Source: Fallopia convolvulus (lineage: Eukaryota; Streptophyta; Magnoliopsida; Caryophyllales; Polygonaceae). Taken from it: a stretch of 64,000 nucleotides of DNA. This document shows positions 51,201-62,219 of the stretch, one piece after another; position 1 is the first letter of the stretch, and each line of letters opens with the position of its first letter. The stretch is taken from NCBI GenBank assembly GCA_964016875.1, contig OZ024721.1, positions 7,817,001 to 7,881,000 on the forward strand. The letters run 5' to 3'. The translations under genes were made by a program, and so were the position numbers. The notes below the pieces were generated by a model that was not told the DNA's origin, did not search any database, and saw nothing but the letters and a program-made list of their open reading frames with translations.

Positions 51201-51649
51201 TTCTCCGCTTGCTAGTCTTTCATTAGACTAACCCGTCCATTTTCTTTTGTTTTATATGGTCGGCTGGTGTCCACCGTTGTATACGATACATCAGGTTCTT
51301 CTTGGAAGTTGATTCAAGAGGCGGATTCAGATGTTTGAAGCTCCAGAAGTTGAAGAAGGGTTTTCAATGGTTATACTTGAGTGAAGGTCATGGTTGAACT
51401 ACTTCAAACTGAAGTTGAGTTTCAGAAATAAGAGCTTAAGGAAGAATGGATGGAGATTTTGTTCAACTAGAAGGTTGTTCTATTTAATAATTCTTTTGGG
51501 TTAAGATTTGTATAAGACCAGTTGTATTTATTCCGTTGTAATGTTTGTTTTAGTTTGTTCAGTCAGTTTAAAGCCTTGGGGTAGCTTCGGCTTAGTCTTA
51601 ATCGAAGTTACTGGCGGTAATACCTCCAGGGTAGGAAGGGGGTGTTACA
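48268..51649 (+). repeat. 3' LTR of the long-LTR element
   Basis: Near-identical to 39850-43229. It has one extra A near 48364 and scattered substitutions, mostly transitions. It ends GGTGTTACA next to the duplicated GCCTC. Confidence 0.95.
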
Positions 51650-52434
51650 GCCTCAACCTCGCGCAGCCTACTCTGTAGGTCATCCGCGGTTTCCCTAAGC
51701 TCGACGTTTTCCTGCGTCAATGCCGCCACCCGAGAAGCTGGACGACGCGGTGCAGTAAATCGTTCGTCGTAAAACTCGCGAGCGGCGTTGCCAAGGCCGA
51801 AGACGGGCACCTCCTCCCAGCGGCCGTCAGAAAGGTATCACACTCGTCCTGAAAGGACATCGGGGTGCCCGATTCCGACGACCTCTGGGTGAGGATCTCT
51901 TGGGTTCGGGCCTAACAAATAACGCAAATAATATAAATAAAAATAATAATATACGACATTAAAGATGAGGTAAAGTAATTAAAACTTACAACGATTAAGG
52001 CCGACCGCTCGTCTATAAAATGCCGATCGATGCCTGCGTGTGCGTCTCGATGAGAAGCTCGAGAGGCGTGATGCGGCGTTGCAGGTGTTGCTCCTACGAA
52101 ATTCATTAAGGGTGTTACGAACTATTAAGAATAATTAACTTAATTTAAGTTTAATCAAATTAAGATAAAATACTTTCCAAGCGACGCATGGTGTCGAGGT
52201 GGGACCTCGAACCACTCTATGGTTGCCGGATTGGCATTCGGATTGCCTTCTGGCGCGCACACTTGGCTTTGAACACCTCCGTGAACCAATGTGTCATCTG
52301 CCAGTTCTCCCAAGTGGCGGAGTTGATGAAATCCGACTTCGTCTCGGCCCGACGGTGCTTCCCGATCAAGTCGTCGTATCTCATCTTGGCTCTCTTCTCC
52401 CACAGCAACCGGACGGACTCGACGTCCATACCCG

Positions 52435-52634
52435 NNNNNNNNNNNNNNNNNNNNNNNNNNNNNNNNNNNNNNNNNNNNNNNNNNNNNNNNNNNNNNNNNN
52501 NNNNNNNNNNNNNNNNNNNNNNNNNNNNNNNNNNNNNNNNNNNNNNNNNNNNNNNNNNNNNNNNNNNNNNNNNNNNNNNNNNNNNNNNNNNNNNNNNNNN
52601 NNNNNNNNNNNNNNNNNNNNNNNNNNNNNNNNNN
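52435..52634. other. Assembly gap (200 N)
   Basis: Exactly 200 N, probably a placeholder length. It cuts the TNPA-like gene; the frames reported across it have no meaning. Confidence 1.
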
Positions 52635-53245
52635 CCCTACAATATTTGGTCCGAGGACTCAAATTGTGACAAAACGAATGAGTTCAAATGGGACAACAAC
52701 TACAATTGTACCAAAACAAACAACGAACATTGTTTCGAACAAATCCAAGTTACAAACAACTTCATTGATTCCAAACGAAACCAAGTTTACAAATAACTTC
52801 ATTGCTTCCAAACGAAACCAAGTTACAAACACTTGCTTCCTAAGTACATTAAATGAATTGACAAACAACTAAATCAAACAACACAAAGTGAAGCTTTTAA
52901 GTGGAAACATAAACAAACAACTACAATTAATGGACTCTCACGTTGTACGTGGATTATCAACTCCCCGGATCTCAGGACCTTCGAGCACGCGAAGCTGCAC
53001 AGCCGTTCCCTAGCCGCAATGCGATCAGTGATGTCGTCGTCGTTCAAGAAAAAATGACAAAATCCTAGTGGTGCTCCACCGGGAGATAGTGTCCAATCAG
53101 CGATGACTACTCTTAATTGGAGATTTGTGTGGTGCTCCATTCGGTTCTTGTTCTCCCTATCCCCACGCATACGCACAATGAAAAAGTTGATGACTTCTGG
53201 AGCTAAGGCGGTCGTTCGCCTCGTATATGCACTCCTTTGAGCCAT
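52635..53245 (-). other. CACTA inter-gene region with a hypothetical ORF
   Basis: A minus-strand ORF from 53245 (MAQRSAYTRRTT...) runs 123 codons to 52874 and matches nothing I recognise. It could be an N-terminal exon of the TNPA-like gene or chance. 52680-52860 holds diverged short direct repeats with AACGAAACCAAGTT and ACAAACAACTTCATTG. Confidence 0.35.
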
Positions 53246-53404
53246 TTGAGGATGGAAGTTTTACGTGGGATTTGTTGTTGGAATTTGAGGTGAAGATGGA
53301 GCTTTCACTAGGAAGGTATGTTGGAATTGGAGATGGTGATCTCCTTTTATGGTTGGAAAGGATGAATCAGAATAGTAAATGTGCATGCATGACTCTTGTC
53401 ATGG

Positions 53405-53540
53405 TAATAGTGTTATCAGAAAAGTAAATGTTAATAGTGTTATCAGAGAAGTTGATGGCAATACAATAGTGTTATCATAAAAATGAATGGCAATACAATA
53501 GTGTTATCATAAAAGTGAATGACAATACAATAGTAGTATT
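53405..53540. repeat. Tandem ~32-bp repeats
   Basis: Four units of AATAGTGTTATCA followed by AAAGTGAATGGCAATAC-like sequence, just after the TNPD-like gene. Confidence 0.85.
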
Positions 53541-53544
53541 CTGA

Positions 53545-56500
53545 TTACATGTCTTCCTCATCTGTGTCCGTCTCACTCTCAAACTCACCCTCAGACGTTT
53601 CAGTACACGTTTCTTCTTGATCCTCAACGACATGATCCTCTCCGTTTGGGTCATTTAGTGGACCAAGTGGATAATTATCTTGTGTGTCGTCGATAACTCG
53701 TGGAAGGGAAGAATCATGTTGAAATGCCTCCTCAACGGCAACGCCCCTGGAACCACTCTCATGAGGGTCTACGCACGTACCTTCATCGGGCCACACACGT
53801 GACTTCACTTTATAGACCGCTCTCCATTCAGCATCTGCACGCCTCATCTTTGGGCAATCGAGGAAATAAACTTGAGTGGCTTGATGTGCTAATATGTAAC
53901 GATCTTTTGTTCTCAACATTTTATGTCGATGAACATCGACAAGCTTTAGGTGAGGGTGAATGCGTGTTCCTCCACGACTTCTAGTGTCAAACCATGAACA
54001 ATTAAAGACAATAGAGCGTTTTACGGTTGGAGATTTGTAATTCAGCTCAATGATTTCCTCTAGCACACCATAGAAGTCCTCCTCGTCGGTGCCGAAGCTT
54101 TGTCCTAGCACACAAACTTCACTATTGTCAGTGGCCCTGGTTGATGCGTGTGCCTCGTGTGGAATCGGTAACCATTCACAAAATAACCAGGATATGTCCT
54201 CACTTTTTTAGAGGGTCCACGAGCAAGTGTTGCAATGTTAGGATCTGTAACTGCCGGATTGTCGGCATGCAATTTTAAATCAACATATATATACAATTTG
54301 GGAATTAACATATATACAATTTGAAATTAATATAAGAAATCCGTACATGAGAGTAAAACCAGAGGCGAAAGCGTCTTTCCAAAATGTTTTGCTCTTCATC
54401 ATCGATTATTGTTGGATTTGACGACCGCACGAAGTTTGTCAAATAGTATCTACGACAAAATAATTGAATGAAATACTTACTTTATATATATCCACCCCCT
54501 ACTTTATTCAAATCAACGTATATATAATATTAATTAGTTGAGATTATAGAAACGTACTCAATATAGGGTTCCACTTCGATGCAGTTCATGAGAATGTAAG
54601 TTTGGATGACATGGAATTCATCATTTGTGAGGACACGACCAGTTGATTTGCTACCCAAGGTTCGACCAGTTGTTGTGAAAATAGACAAATCGCCCGGATC
54701 AACCCCAACTGGAAGTGTGCAACTGACGTTGCGGGCGATATCCATATTATTACTCACGACATGTGAGCTAAAATAATACGAGCAAAATGTGGACGTCTCC
54801 TTAACGAGATAGGCACTACAAATTGACTCCTCAACGTGGGCTTTGTTGCCAACTGAGGCCTTCAGCCTTTTTAAGAGCCTACATGATATACATTGAAAAC
54901 CATTAATATTTCTTATACAAGTTAATTATAAAATCCAAAATTGAACAACCGCATATAATTGTACATACCTTTCTTCTGGATACATCCATCTATAATTGAC
55001 AAGGCCACAAAGTGAAGCTTCTCGTGGCAAATGAATAGGCAAGTGCTCCATTGAATCAAATAACGTAGGGGGAAAGATGCGCTCCAGTTTGCACAAAATT
55101 ATTGGTATTTCCTTGTGCAATTGCCTAACCACCTCAGGCTTCAGATCGTAACACGTCAGGTCCCTGAAGAACGCACTTAGCTGAGCAATGGGCTCCCAGA
55201 CTTTGTCATCAAGAAATGGACGAAAAGCAACAGGCATCAACCTTTGAATGAACACATGGCAATCATGGCTCTTCATTCCAAAGAGTCTAAGCTTGTGCAA
55301 GTCAATGCAGCGGCTCAAGTTGGACACGTAGCCATCCGGGAATTTTACGGATCTCAACCAATCCAGAAGCACTTGTTTTTCATGACGATCTAGTGCATAG
55401 CAAGCCTTTAGGTACCTATTGTCACCCTCATCAAGTTCCAACTCCGGACACTTGCACAATTCCTTTATATCCTTTCTGGCCGACCACTTGTCTTTTGACT
55501 TCCCCGGAACATCGAGAATGGTGAAGAAAACATTATCGAAGACATATTTTTAATGTGCATGACATCTAAATTATGTCTTACCAACAGACTAGGCCAGTAA
55601 GGTAGGTCCCAGAAAATGCTTTTGTTCTTCCAACCTAAACCTCTACTGACCGCGACATTGTGCTCCTCAACTCCCACTTCATTATCTTCATCAACCCCAT
55701 ATTGTTTATCTGGTCTAAAATCTTGTATCCATCACGAAGTACTGGGGGACCACGACGCTCCCGTCGACCTTTCTTGAAATTAGTCTTATTATTTCAGAAG
55801 CGATGATCAGGTTTTGTAAACCTCCTGTGACAATCGAACCAACACATTTTGTGTCCATGTGTTAGATAAAATGCATCGGTGTCCTCCATGCAATAAGGAC
55901 ACGCGTATTTCCCAAAAGTGCTCTAGCCTACACAAACATATATTTTGTATCACACATTAAATTTCACAAATCATATATATGCATTATTATTATATATAAT
56001 AGTTTCAAATTCATTAGCATATGTAAAATTAACAACATACCTGACAACATCGAATATGTTGGGAAGTCACTAATAGTCCATATTACAACAACACAAAATT
56101 CTGCTTCCTCCAAGAATCGTATGTGTACACCCCATTAAGCCACAGATGCTTCAACTCGGCTATCAACGGTTGCAAGTAGACATCCAACTTCTACTTCGGA
56201 CTCTTCGGTCTAGGTACAATAACCATAAAAAACATAACCTCTTGTCGCATACACATCGACGGCGGAAGGTTGTAGGGTGTTAGAATCACAGGCCAACATG
56301 AGTACTGGCGCCCGGACGCCCCGAACGGATTGAAACCGTCCGTGCACAAGCCTAGTCTCACATTTCGTGTTTCTGATGCAAAATCTGGTCACACAGCATT
56401 GAAGTGCCTCCATGCCTCTGCATCTGACGGATGTCTCATCACCCCATCTTGTACGTGCTCTGCATTCCATCTCATGTGTTCGGCAGTCACCACAGATGCG

Positions 56501-57389
56501 TACAAACTCTGCAACCGTGGAGTTATTGGCAAGTAAAACATACGAGATTAGGGAATGAGCTTTGTCTTGCCTTGCTTCCATCTACGATAGTCACATATCT
56601 TGCATGCTGCGTATTCTGCATCTGCACCCCAATATATCATGCAAGAGTTTGGAAAACAATCAATGGCCTCGTAAGGAAGATCGAGACCCTCAACCAATTT
56701 TTTCGTGTCGTAAAATGTGGTTGGTAATGTCGTCTTCGGGTGAGAAATGCGTCCGCAAAAATCCGAGATCATGTCATATTCGCGCTCCGTCATCCTTAGC
56801 TTAGACTTTAGGCTTAGTAGCTCAGTCGTAGCCTCCAACTGCGTCATATCACATCCAGGCCACAAAGGCCTATTTGCGGCCGACAACATGTCATACATAC
56901 GTTGTGCATCAGGATTGGGCGCTTCATTATAATATTGCTCCCGTTGCGCATGCCTTATATCCGCATTCTGCACGGGATCCTCAACAATGTAATCACTTTG
57001 GGCATAATTAAAACCATCATACTCCATCTGTTCCATTCGATTCATTCCCACCATTTACTGGTGGTGTTGCATCAGTACTGCTACAGCCTTCATGCTGTCT
57101 AGACTCAGCAACAATGCAGCGAACCTTTCATCTGTCTTCCCGTGCGAAACCCAATGGTAATAGTTAGGAACAAAACCTTAACAAGGTGATAATGCACATC
57201 ATGTACAAATTTCAGTTTCTTATTCTTGCACCTCTGACACGGACACCTTAATTCGGATGGGTTATAGGACGGCATAGATTTGCAGAATTCGAGAAATTGC
57301 TCTACGTCAGCTAAAAACTCGTGGTTCAAAAAACCATCTATATTACGCACATACATCCACTCACGCATTTTTTCCTTCCTACATTTCAA
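53545..57389 (-). pseudogene. TNPD/TNP2-like CACTA transposase, decayed
   Basis: TNPD-type proteins cut the ends of CACTA elements. The start is ATG at 57389. A transposase-associated domain (MREWMYVRN, ELRCPCQRCKN) is followed by a frame break near 57178 and a TAA at 57057-57055. The Tnp2 domain continues at 57054-56548 (PLWPGCDMTQLEA, KLVEGLDLPYEAIDCFPN), then TAA. It resumes in fragments with AEHMRWNAE, a TGA in mid-domain, VRLGL and NLPPSMCM (56540-56215), then YLQPLIAELKHLW, and later NLDVMHIKN (55550). DUF4218 (55459-54926: LPIHLPREASLCG, YRWMYPEERY) and DUF4216 (54111-53545: RSIVFNCSWFD, VYFLDCPK) complete the usual order, ending in an acidic tail. At least one frameshift and several stops make it non-functional. 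Confidence 0.85.
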
Positions 57390-57436
57390 TATAAGAGTAT
57401 AATTATATTAATTCAAGTACATATTATCCTGAATAT

Positions 57437-58300
57437 GGAGACCATATGGTCGCCAATTAGCGACCATTTGGTCGCTACTATGTATTTCGCGACCATATGG
57501 TCGCCACATACAGTATATCAGAACACATATTTTTAACATAACCAATTGCTATATGCTATATGTGGTTAAATTCTGTAACACAATCTCTTATAAATATATA
57601 AACGAAAACTTTCTACCGACAATATTTGTCTAAAACAATATAATGAGGAATGAAATATTATGAATAAGATTTAAATACATACCTTTAGTGAGGTTGTCTG
57701 TAAAAATTGACGGAATTTCTTCCTAGAATCAATTCAGAGTTGTGGTTGATTGTTTCTTTCTTTTGTGAATATTTTGGAGGAGAGCTATGTATGTATGAGG
57801 TTGTGTTGAAGCGGAATGAGAGTGAAGTTTTTACAACCTAGGTATATATGCTAAAATGGCGGCAATTTTACCAATTACTGTTTTTAGCGACCAGGTGGTC
57901 GCAAAAAAAGCGGGAAATTCCCCGCCAAAATTGATGACGCCCGCCAAAACATCTGATCCATGTTAGGGACCCTGTGGTCGCTATATGTTGCGACCACGTG
58001 GTCGCTGTATTGGTGGACCAAATGGTCGCTGATTGTAGTGACCATATGATCGCGGTAGTGGGTTCCCACTGTAGCGACCATATGGTCGCTAAATGCTGGC
58101 GGGAAATTTCCCCGCGCACATATTGCGACTATAAAGGCTAAACAACCACGTGGACACCCTAGTTAGCGATCACGTGGTCGCTAATTTGGTTTTATTTTTT
58201 CCCCCGTTTTGACGTCTAGATTAGCGACCATTGGTGTCCATATGGTCTCTAATTAGCGATCATATTTTGTGGTCGCTAAAATATGGTCTCTAAATCTGCG
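57437..58300. repeat. CACTA subterminal repeats, 58 kb end
   Basis: Copies of GCGACCATATGGTCGC and variants (GCGACCACGTGGTCGC) lie at 57437-57510 and 57885-58300. Between them (57511-57840) is the presumed promoter and leader of the TNPD-like gene. Confidence 0.85.
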
Positions 58301-58313
58301 GAATGGTGTAGTG

Positions 58314-58511
58314 TGATAAATAGAGTGTTTGAATCTCATGCAGAATAAATGTTCTGTGTGAATATATGGCAAGCAAAAATGCATCGTAAAGCCTTAAAAG
58401 TGCATTAAATATTACATTGCATCGTAAAATATCAAGGTGTATCATAAATACTCCATCCGTTTCACAATTTAGGGGCACAAGCTTAAAATAGAATAGTCAT
58501 ATATTTAATAA
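58314..58511. other. Flank of the CACTA element, no gene
   Basis: AT-rich. ACTCCATCCGTTTCACAATT (58450) is like the start of many plant Stowaway or other MITEs, but no partner end was found. Confidence 0.4.
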
Positions 58512-58522
58512 TTAGTTTTACA

Positions 58523-58620
58523 GCCTTCGGACATCTAGTCAAACGGTTAAGCCTCCAAGGGTAGTACCTAGAGGTCTCTGGTTCGACTCTCATAGGCAGT
58601 GCCCTTCACCAAAAAAAAAA
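58523..58620 (+). mobile_element. Short tRNA-derived SINE
   Basis: An A-box-like TCTAGTCAAACGG and a B-box-like TGGTTCGACTCTC are followed by a 10-A tail. Target duplications TTAGTTTTACA (58512-58522) and TTACTTTTACA (58621-58631) match at 10 of 11. Confidence 0.75.
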
Positions 58621-58957
58621 TTACTTTTACATTTACAATAAGTATTTCAATTTAACAACTCACGACTAATTTAACGAACTCAATTACGGAGTATGTTTAA
58701 CAATGTTGTAGTTCAATAGGAAAACGGTTTGACTCACTCCCCCCTCGAATTAAAAATAATCATTTTAATTTTTTTGGTAGAAATAATCATTTTAATTTAC
58801 ACTTTTTATGACAGACATTGAAACTAGTATTGAAGTAGGATGAATTAAGTAAATAGCAAAAAAAAGAGGCTAATTAGGTGGATATTAAAGAATGTGTGAA
58901 AATTAGGTAAATAGGAAAAAAACCCATCACCCTCCCCCCACCCCCACTCCCACCGAG

Positions 58958-59049
58958 TTGACTCGGTCGTTGACCGAGTTGACTCACCAGTTGATCGAGT
59001 TGACTCGGTCGTTGACCGGCGTTGACCACCCGTTGACCGACCGTTGACC
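58958..59049. repeat. GTTGAC minisatellite (W-box cluster)
   Basis: About eight TTGAC cores, most as TTGACC or TTGACT, occur in 92 bases, alternating GAGTTGACTCGG and TCGTTGACCG. TTGACC/T is the WRKY-binding W-box. Confidence 0.85.
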
Positions 59050-59130
59050 ATCATCACTATTATCACTTTCATAACCGTCATCACAATTTATTTCACCGTC
59101 ATCTCAGTTTTTTCACCGTCATTGTTGAAC
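59050..59130. repeat. Short GTCATCA-rich block
   Basis: Four to five ACCGTCATC words, the same word that builds the array at 62220-63690. Confidence 0.7.
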
Positions 59131-59264
59131 AAAAATATGAAAATATTCGCAAACATATTTTATTTGATTTTTAAAAGTTTGAGTTCGACCCTTTCTTTTT
59201 ACCCTTTTGATTAAAAGTCATACACGTACAAAGTATTTGATTTGTTTTATGATTTGGGCTGCAC

Positions 59265-60175
59265 CCGAGTTTTGACGGGTTGCCTACGCATCCCTTTAAA
59301 GAGAATCAAGCCTTACGTAGTTCATAGTGTTTTTGTTTTTATTTGTGTGTGAGATTTTTCACGCATCATAGGAATGAATTTAGACCCACCTTCTAGGAAT
59401 GGTTGCCTAGACCACTCCAACTATCATTTGCATGACGCGAATAGTACTAAACCCACCTTCTAGGAAAGGTGATCTAGTCTTTCGCATTTGGCGTGCACAA
59501 TTTGTTAGTGCATTTTGGATTTGGAAATTTTTGTTTGATTTGAGGTTGTGATTGAACTCGATGGACAAATTTGTCTTTTATCGAGTTTCCTACGTACCCT
59601 TTTAAAAGGGATCAAATCGTACGTAGTTCTTAAAAAGGTTTTTTCTTTAAATTTTATAACACAAATTAATTATGACTAATGAGATTTTTAGACCAAACTT
59701 TGTGCTTTAAAATGATCATAACTTTATATTAGTCACAAATTAATTTTGATAACATGGGTCGTGCATAATTAATTAACTATGCTTTGATCTTGACCATTGG
59801 GGTAGTCTTGATCGCTTTAACAATTTATTTGAAATTTGACGACTGAGCTCGATATATGTTAAATTTGATATCGAGTTACCTACGTAGCCTTTTATAGGCG
59901 TCAAGTCTTTACGTAGTTCTAAAAAAAAAGATGTTTTTATCTTGGATTTGAATTTTGAGATTTAGCGACTCTACTCGATATCGACTTTGTATCAAGTTAC
60001 CTACGTAGCCCATTTTTTAGGCGTCAAGTCTTTACGTAGTTCTTGTTAAAAAAAAGATGTTTTTATCTTGGATTTGAATTTTGAGATTTGGCGACTGTAC
60101 TCGATATCGACTTTGTATCGAGTTACCTACGTAGCCCATTTTTTAGGCGTCAAGTCTTTACGTAGTTCTTGTTAG
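59265..60175. repeat. Repeats around CCTACGTAGCC / TTACGTAGTTC
   Basis: Five blocks (about 59280, 59585, 59875, 59995 and 60120) share GAGTT-CCTACGTA-CC, a TTTAAA-type middle, then CAAGTCTTTACGTAGTTC. The last two are tandem units of about 126 bases. No gene is present. Confidence 0.8.
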
Positions 60176-60365
60176 GACTTAATTTGAGACGATCTGCTAA
60201 GGTTAATTAGTAACCGATCATGATGAATTTAATGTTTATGTTTCGAAAGGCTCCATCTTGTAATTTATACACATTAATGGGACAATTTGTAATAGAGCAA
60301 GTTTGTTGCTGCTTTTCATGGAAAGTGACGTAATTGCATGTATCAGGTGCATGAACTTCACAATC

Positions 60366-60844
60366 GGCAGAATACATCAACAGACCCCTGTACTTACACT
60401 TTTTTTCTTATTGGACCCCTGTACTAAAAAATATTCAAACAGACCCTTGTACTGCCCCCAATTTTGCCTATTGAACACTTTCAATCTTATTCTCTTTCCA
60501 GTGTACATCACGTACCTTATGTGTCATGTTATTTTGCCAAATAAGCCAAAATGGTCAAATACATACATGTTATTTTGGCAAACTACGTACATGTTACATA
60601 AGGCGCGTGAAGACTTGAAAGTGTTCAATAGGCAAAATAACATGTACGTATTTGACCATTTTGGCTTATTTGACAAAATAACATGACACATAAGGCGTGT
60701 GATGTACACTGGAAGGAGAATAAGATTGAAAGTGTTCAATAGGCAAAATTAGGGGCAGTACACGGATTTGTTTGAACATTTTTTAGTACAGAAGGCCAAT
60801 AGGAAAAAAAGTGTAAGTACAGGAGTCTTTTGATATATTCTGCC
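60366..60844. mobile_element. Foldback MITE with ~210-bp arms
   Basis: The 479-bp element starts GGCAGAATA and ends TATTCTGCC. The arms stay alignable for about 210 bases, including CTATTGAACACTTTCAATC. Flanking decamers CTTCACAATC (60356-60365) and CTTCACACTC (60845-60854) match at 9 of 10, pointing to a MULE-type MITE. The ORFs on both strands are copies of the same arm. Confidence 0.9.
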
Positions 60845-60854
60845 CTTCACACTC

Positions 60855-61309
60855 ACCTAATGATTTTGGATCCATTTTCTTTTTCGGCCCATCATCTCTT
60901 TGGACTGAGTTTTTTTTAATTGGACTAAATTTGAACATTCTCTAATCTAGTTATGGTGTAGCTTACCAACACCAGATTCACCCAAATATTTCTTATCTGG
61001 AATAACAGATTACTAGGGTGTCTTATTAACACGTTTTTAGTGCTAATTAATTTTAATCACTTTCACAATTTCACGTCATCTTTTACAAGAAAAATCTGAA
61101 AATTAATTCAGATTGATATTTCAATTCCATTGTCAAAAGCAGTATGCTTTGCACGTCCTCTGTATATTTTCTTTTGCTCATTCTACACAAAATTTAGCAG
61201 AATAACCCCATGAAAAGGATTTTTAAGTATTTCGAGATCCACTTCGAATCTCAATTTTCGACATTTAAAGATCCGCTTGAATCTTGTCTATGTCAAGGAA
61301 GAATTTCGA
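60855..61309. other. No gene seen
   Basis: AT-rich DNA without recognisable motifs. Confidence 0.5.
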
Positions 61310-61590
61310 ACCAAAAAAAATCAAGGACGATCCCCTTGAATCCTTTGCCCCCGATTTAAAATGGTAAGAAAAATTGAACAATTTAGCCATAAAAAAATTA
61401 GGGAGGATCCCTTGAATCCTTTGTCCCCGTTTTAAAATGGCGTGAAAAGAACTGGAATGATTTAGCCATAAGAAATCAGGGAGTATCCACTTGAATCCTT
61501 TGTCCCCGATCTAAAATGGGTTTGAACAATTTAGCCATAAAAAATCAGGGAGAATTCCCTTGAATCCTTTATCTCCGATTCAATATGACA
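61310..61590. repeat. Minisatellite, about four units of 70-80 bp
   Basis: Units contain CCTTGAATCCTTTGTCCCCG, TTTAAAATGG, and ATTTAGCCATAA, followed by AATCAGGGAG. Confidence 0.85.
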
Positions 61591-62219
61591 CGAAGAAAAT
61601 TCGAATAGGCAGTCCGTCTTCTACCTTCTTCTTTGTTTCCTGCTCTACGTTTTTGCTCTCGGTATTTTTCCCTTTGATTTTTCCCTCAGATTGATTTTTG
61701 TTCTGATGTGTTTTGTTTGCGGGTAAACAAAGAGCAGATGGAGAAATTGTTATTTGTTCTGTGATTTCTTTGGCTAGTGGATTTGTGCAGGCTTGAAGAT
61801 CAAGACCAAGAACCCCCGTTTACACCCATAAATATAGTAATGATGGGCTTAGTAAATAGTAAGTTAGTAACTACCCACTAACTAGCAGCACTCTGCCACT
61901 CTCCACTAATTTTCTTTCTTTTCTTTTTTTATTTTGTACTTTGTGTACGTAGATGGGATGGGAGTTATCTGACAACTTCCATATCCAACACACATGTATT
62001 TAATTTTTTTATTTTTCTTTAAATGTTTATGAAAATCCATTTGGATATTGGACCACACAATGGATTAATTAGCCATTGGGCAATTAGTAGCCCATTAATA
62101 TTTGTCCTTAAAAATCAAATTAACAAAGGTATCATAACTTTGTTATTCTAGATACCCATAGTTTAATTTAATATAAGGCTAATTATGAGAGTTTAATATT
62201 TTATGAAAATTTACTCCTC
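61591..62219. other. No gene seen
   Basis: T-rich DNA at 61615-61780 resembles a plant gene leader or intron, but no convincing ORF follows. The rest is AT-rich. Confidence 0.4.

Larger units (their letters stand above)
39850..51649 (+). mobile_element. Long-LTR retrotransposon without readable gag-pol (LARD-like)
   Basis: Two LTRs of about 3.38 kb (39850-43229 and 48268-51649) flank a 5.0 kb inner region. A tRNA-Met PBS TGGTATCAGAGC (43234-43245) and a purine tract AAGGGG (48255-48260) are in place, and the target duplication GCCTC is perfect (39845-39849, 51650-51654). By eye the LTRs differ at about 30-35 positions, roughly 1%. No gag, protease, RT or integrase motif is readable inside. 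The sequence before the 3' LTR (TCGAGGACGAAAC) is like that of Ty3/gypsy chromoviruses, so a gypsy-derived LARD is likely. Confidence 0.9.
39742..52434 (-). pseudogene. TNPA-like CACTA gene, split by a retrotransposon
   Basis: TNPA-type proteins bind the subterminal repeats of CACTA elements. The first visible exon (52434-52150, cut by the assembly gap) encodes a Plant_transposase-type segment: MRYDDLIGKHRR, SDFINSATWENWQ. A TAG (52219-52217) then precedes GSRSHLDTMRRLE. The next exon (about 52100-51990) has FIDERSA. The following exon (from about 51810) has a coiled coil (AALTQENVELRETADDLQSR) and continues, across the inserted LTR element, into 39849-39742, which ends GSDEADGSDEAD and a stop. 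The GCCTC target site is at the split, so the two halves join in frame if the insertion is ignored. The gap hides the N-terminal part. Confidence 0.7.
39137..58313 (-). mobile_element. CACTA (En/Spm) element with a nested LTR retrotransposon
   Basis: It starts CACTACAAAAAAAGG and ends TGTAGTG, with matching 3-base duplications TGA at 39134-39136 and 58314-58316. Subterminal arrays of the palindrome GCGACCATATGGTCGC flank minus-strand TNPD-like and TNPA-like genes. Without the 11.8 kb nested element it would be about 7.4 kb, which is normal for the group. Both genes carry stops, so it is not autonomous now. Confidence 0.9.

Noticed and set aside
52188..52796. ORFs of 90-200 codons across the N run
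   Set aside because: They exist only because the gap is read as open; only the part from 52434 downward on the minus strand has coding character.
58845..59084. 79-codon minus-strand ORF rich in Ser/Thr/Arg
   Set aside because: It is a translation of the GTTGAC minisatellite.
60303..60739. 127- and 71-codon ORFs on opposite strands
   Set aside because: Both are readings of the same inverted arm of the foldback MITE.
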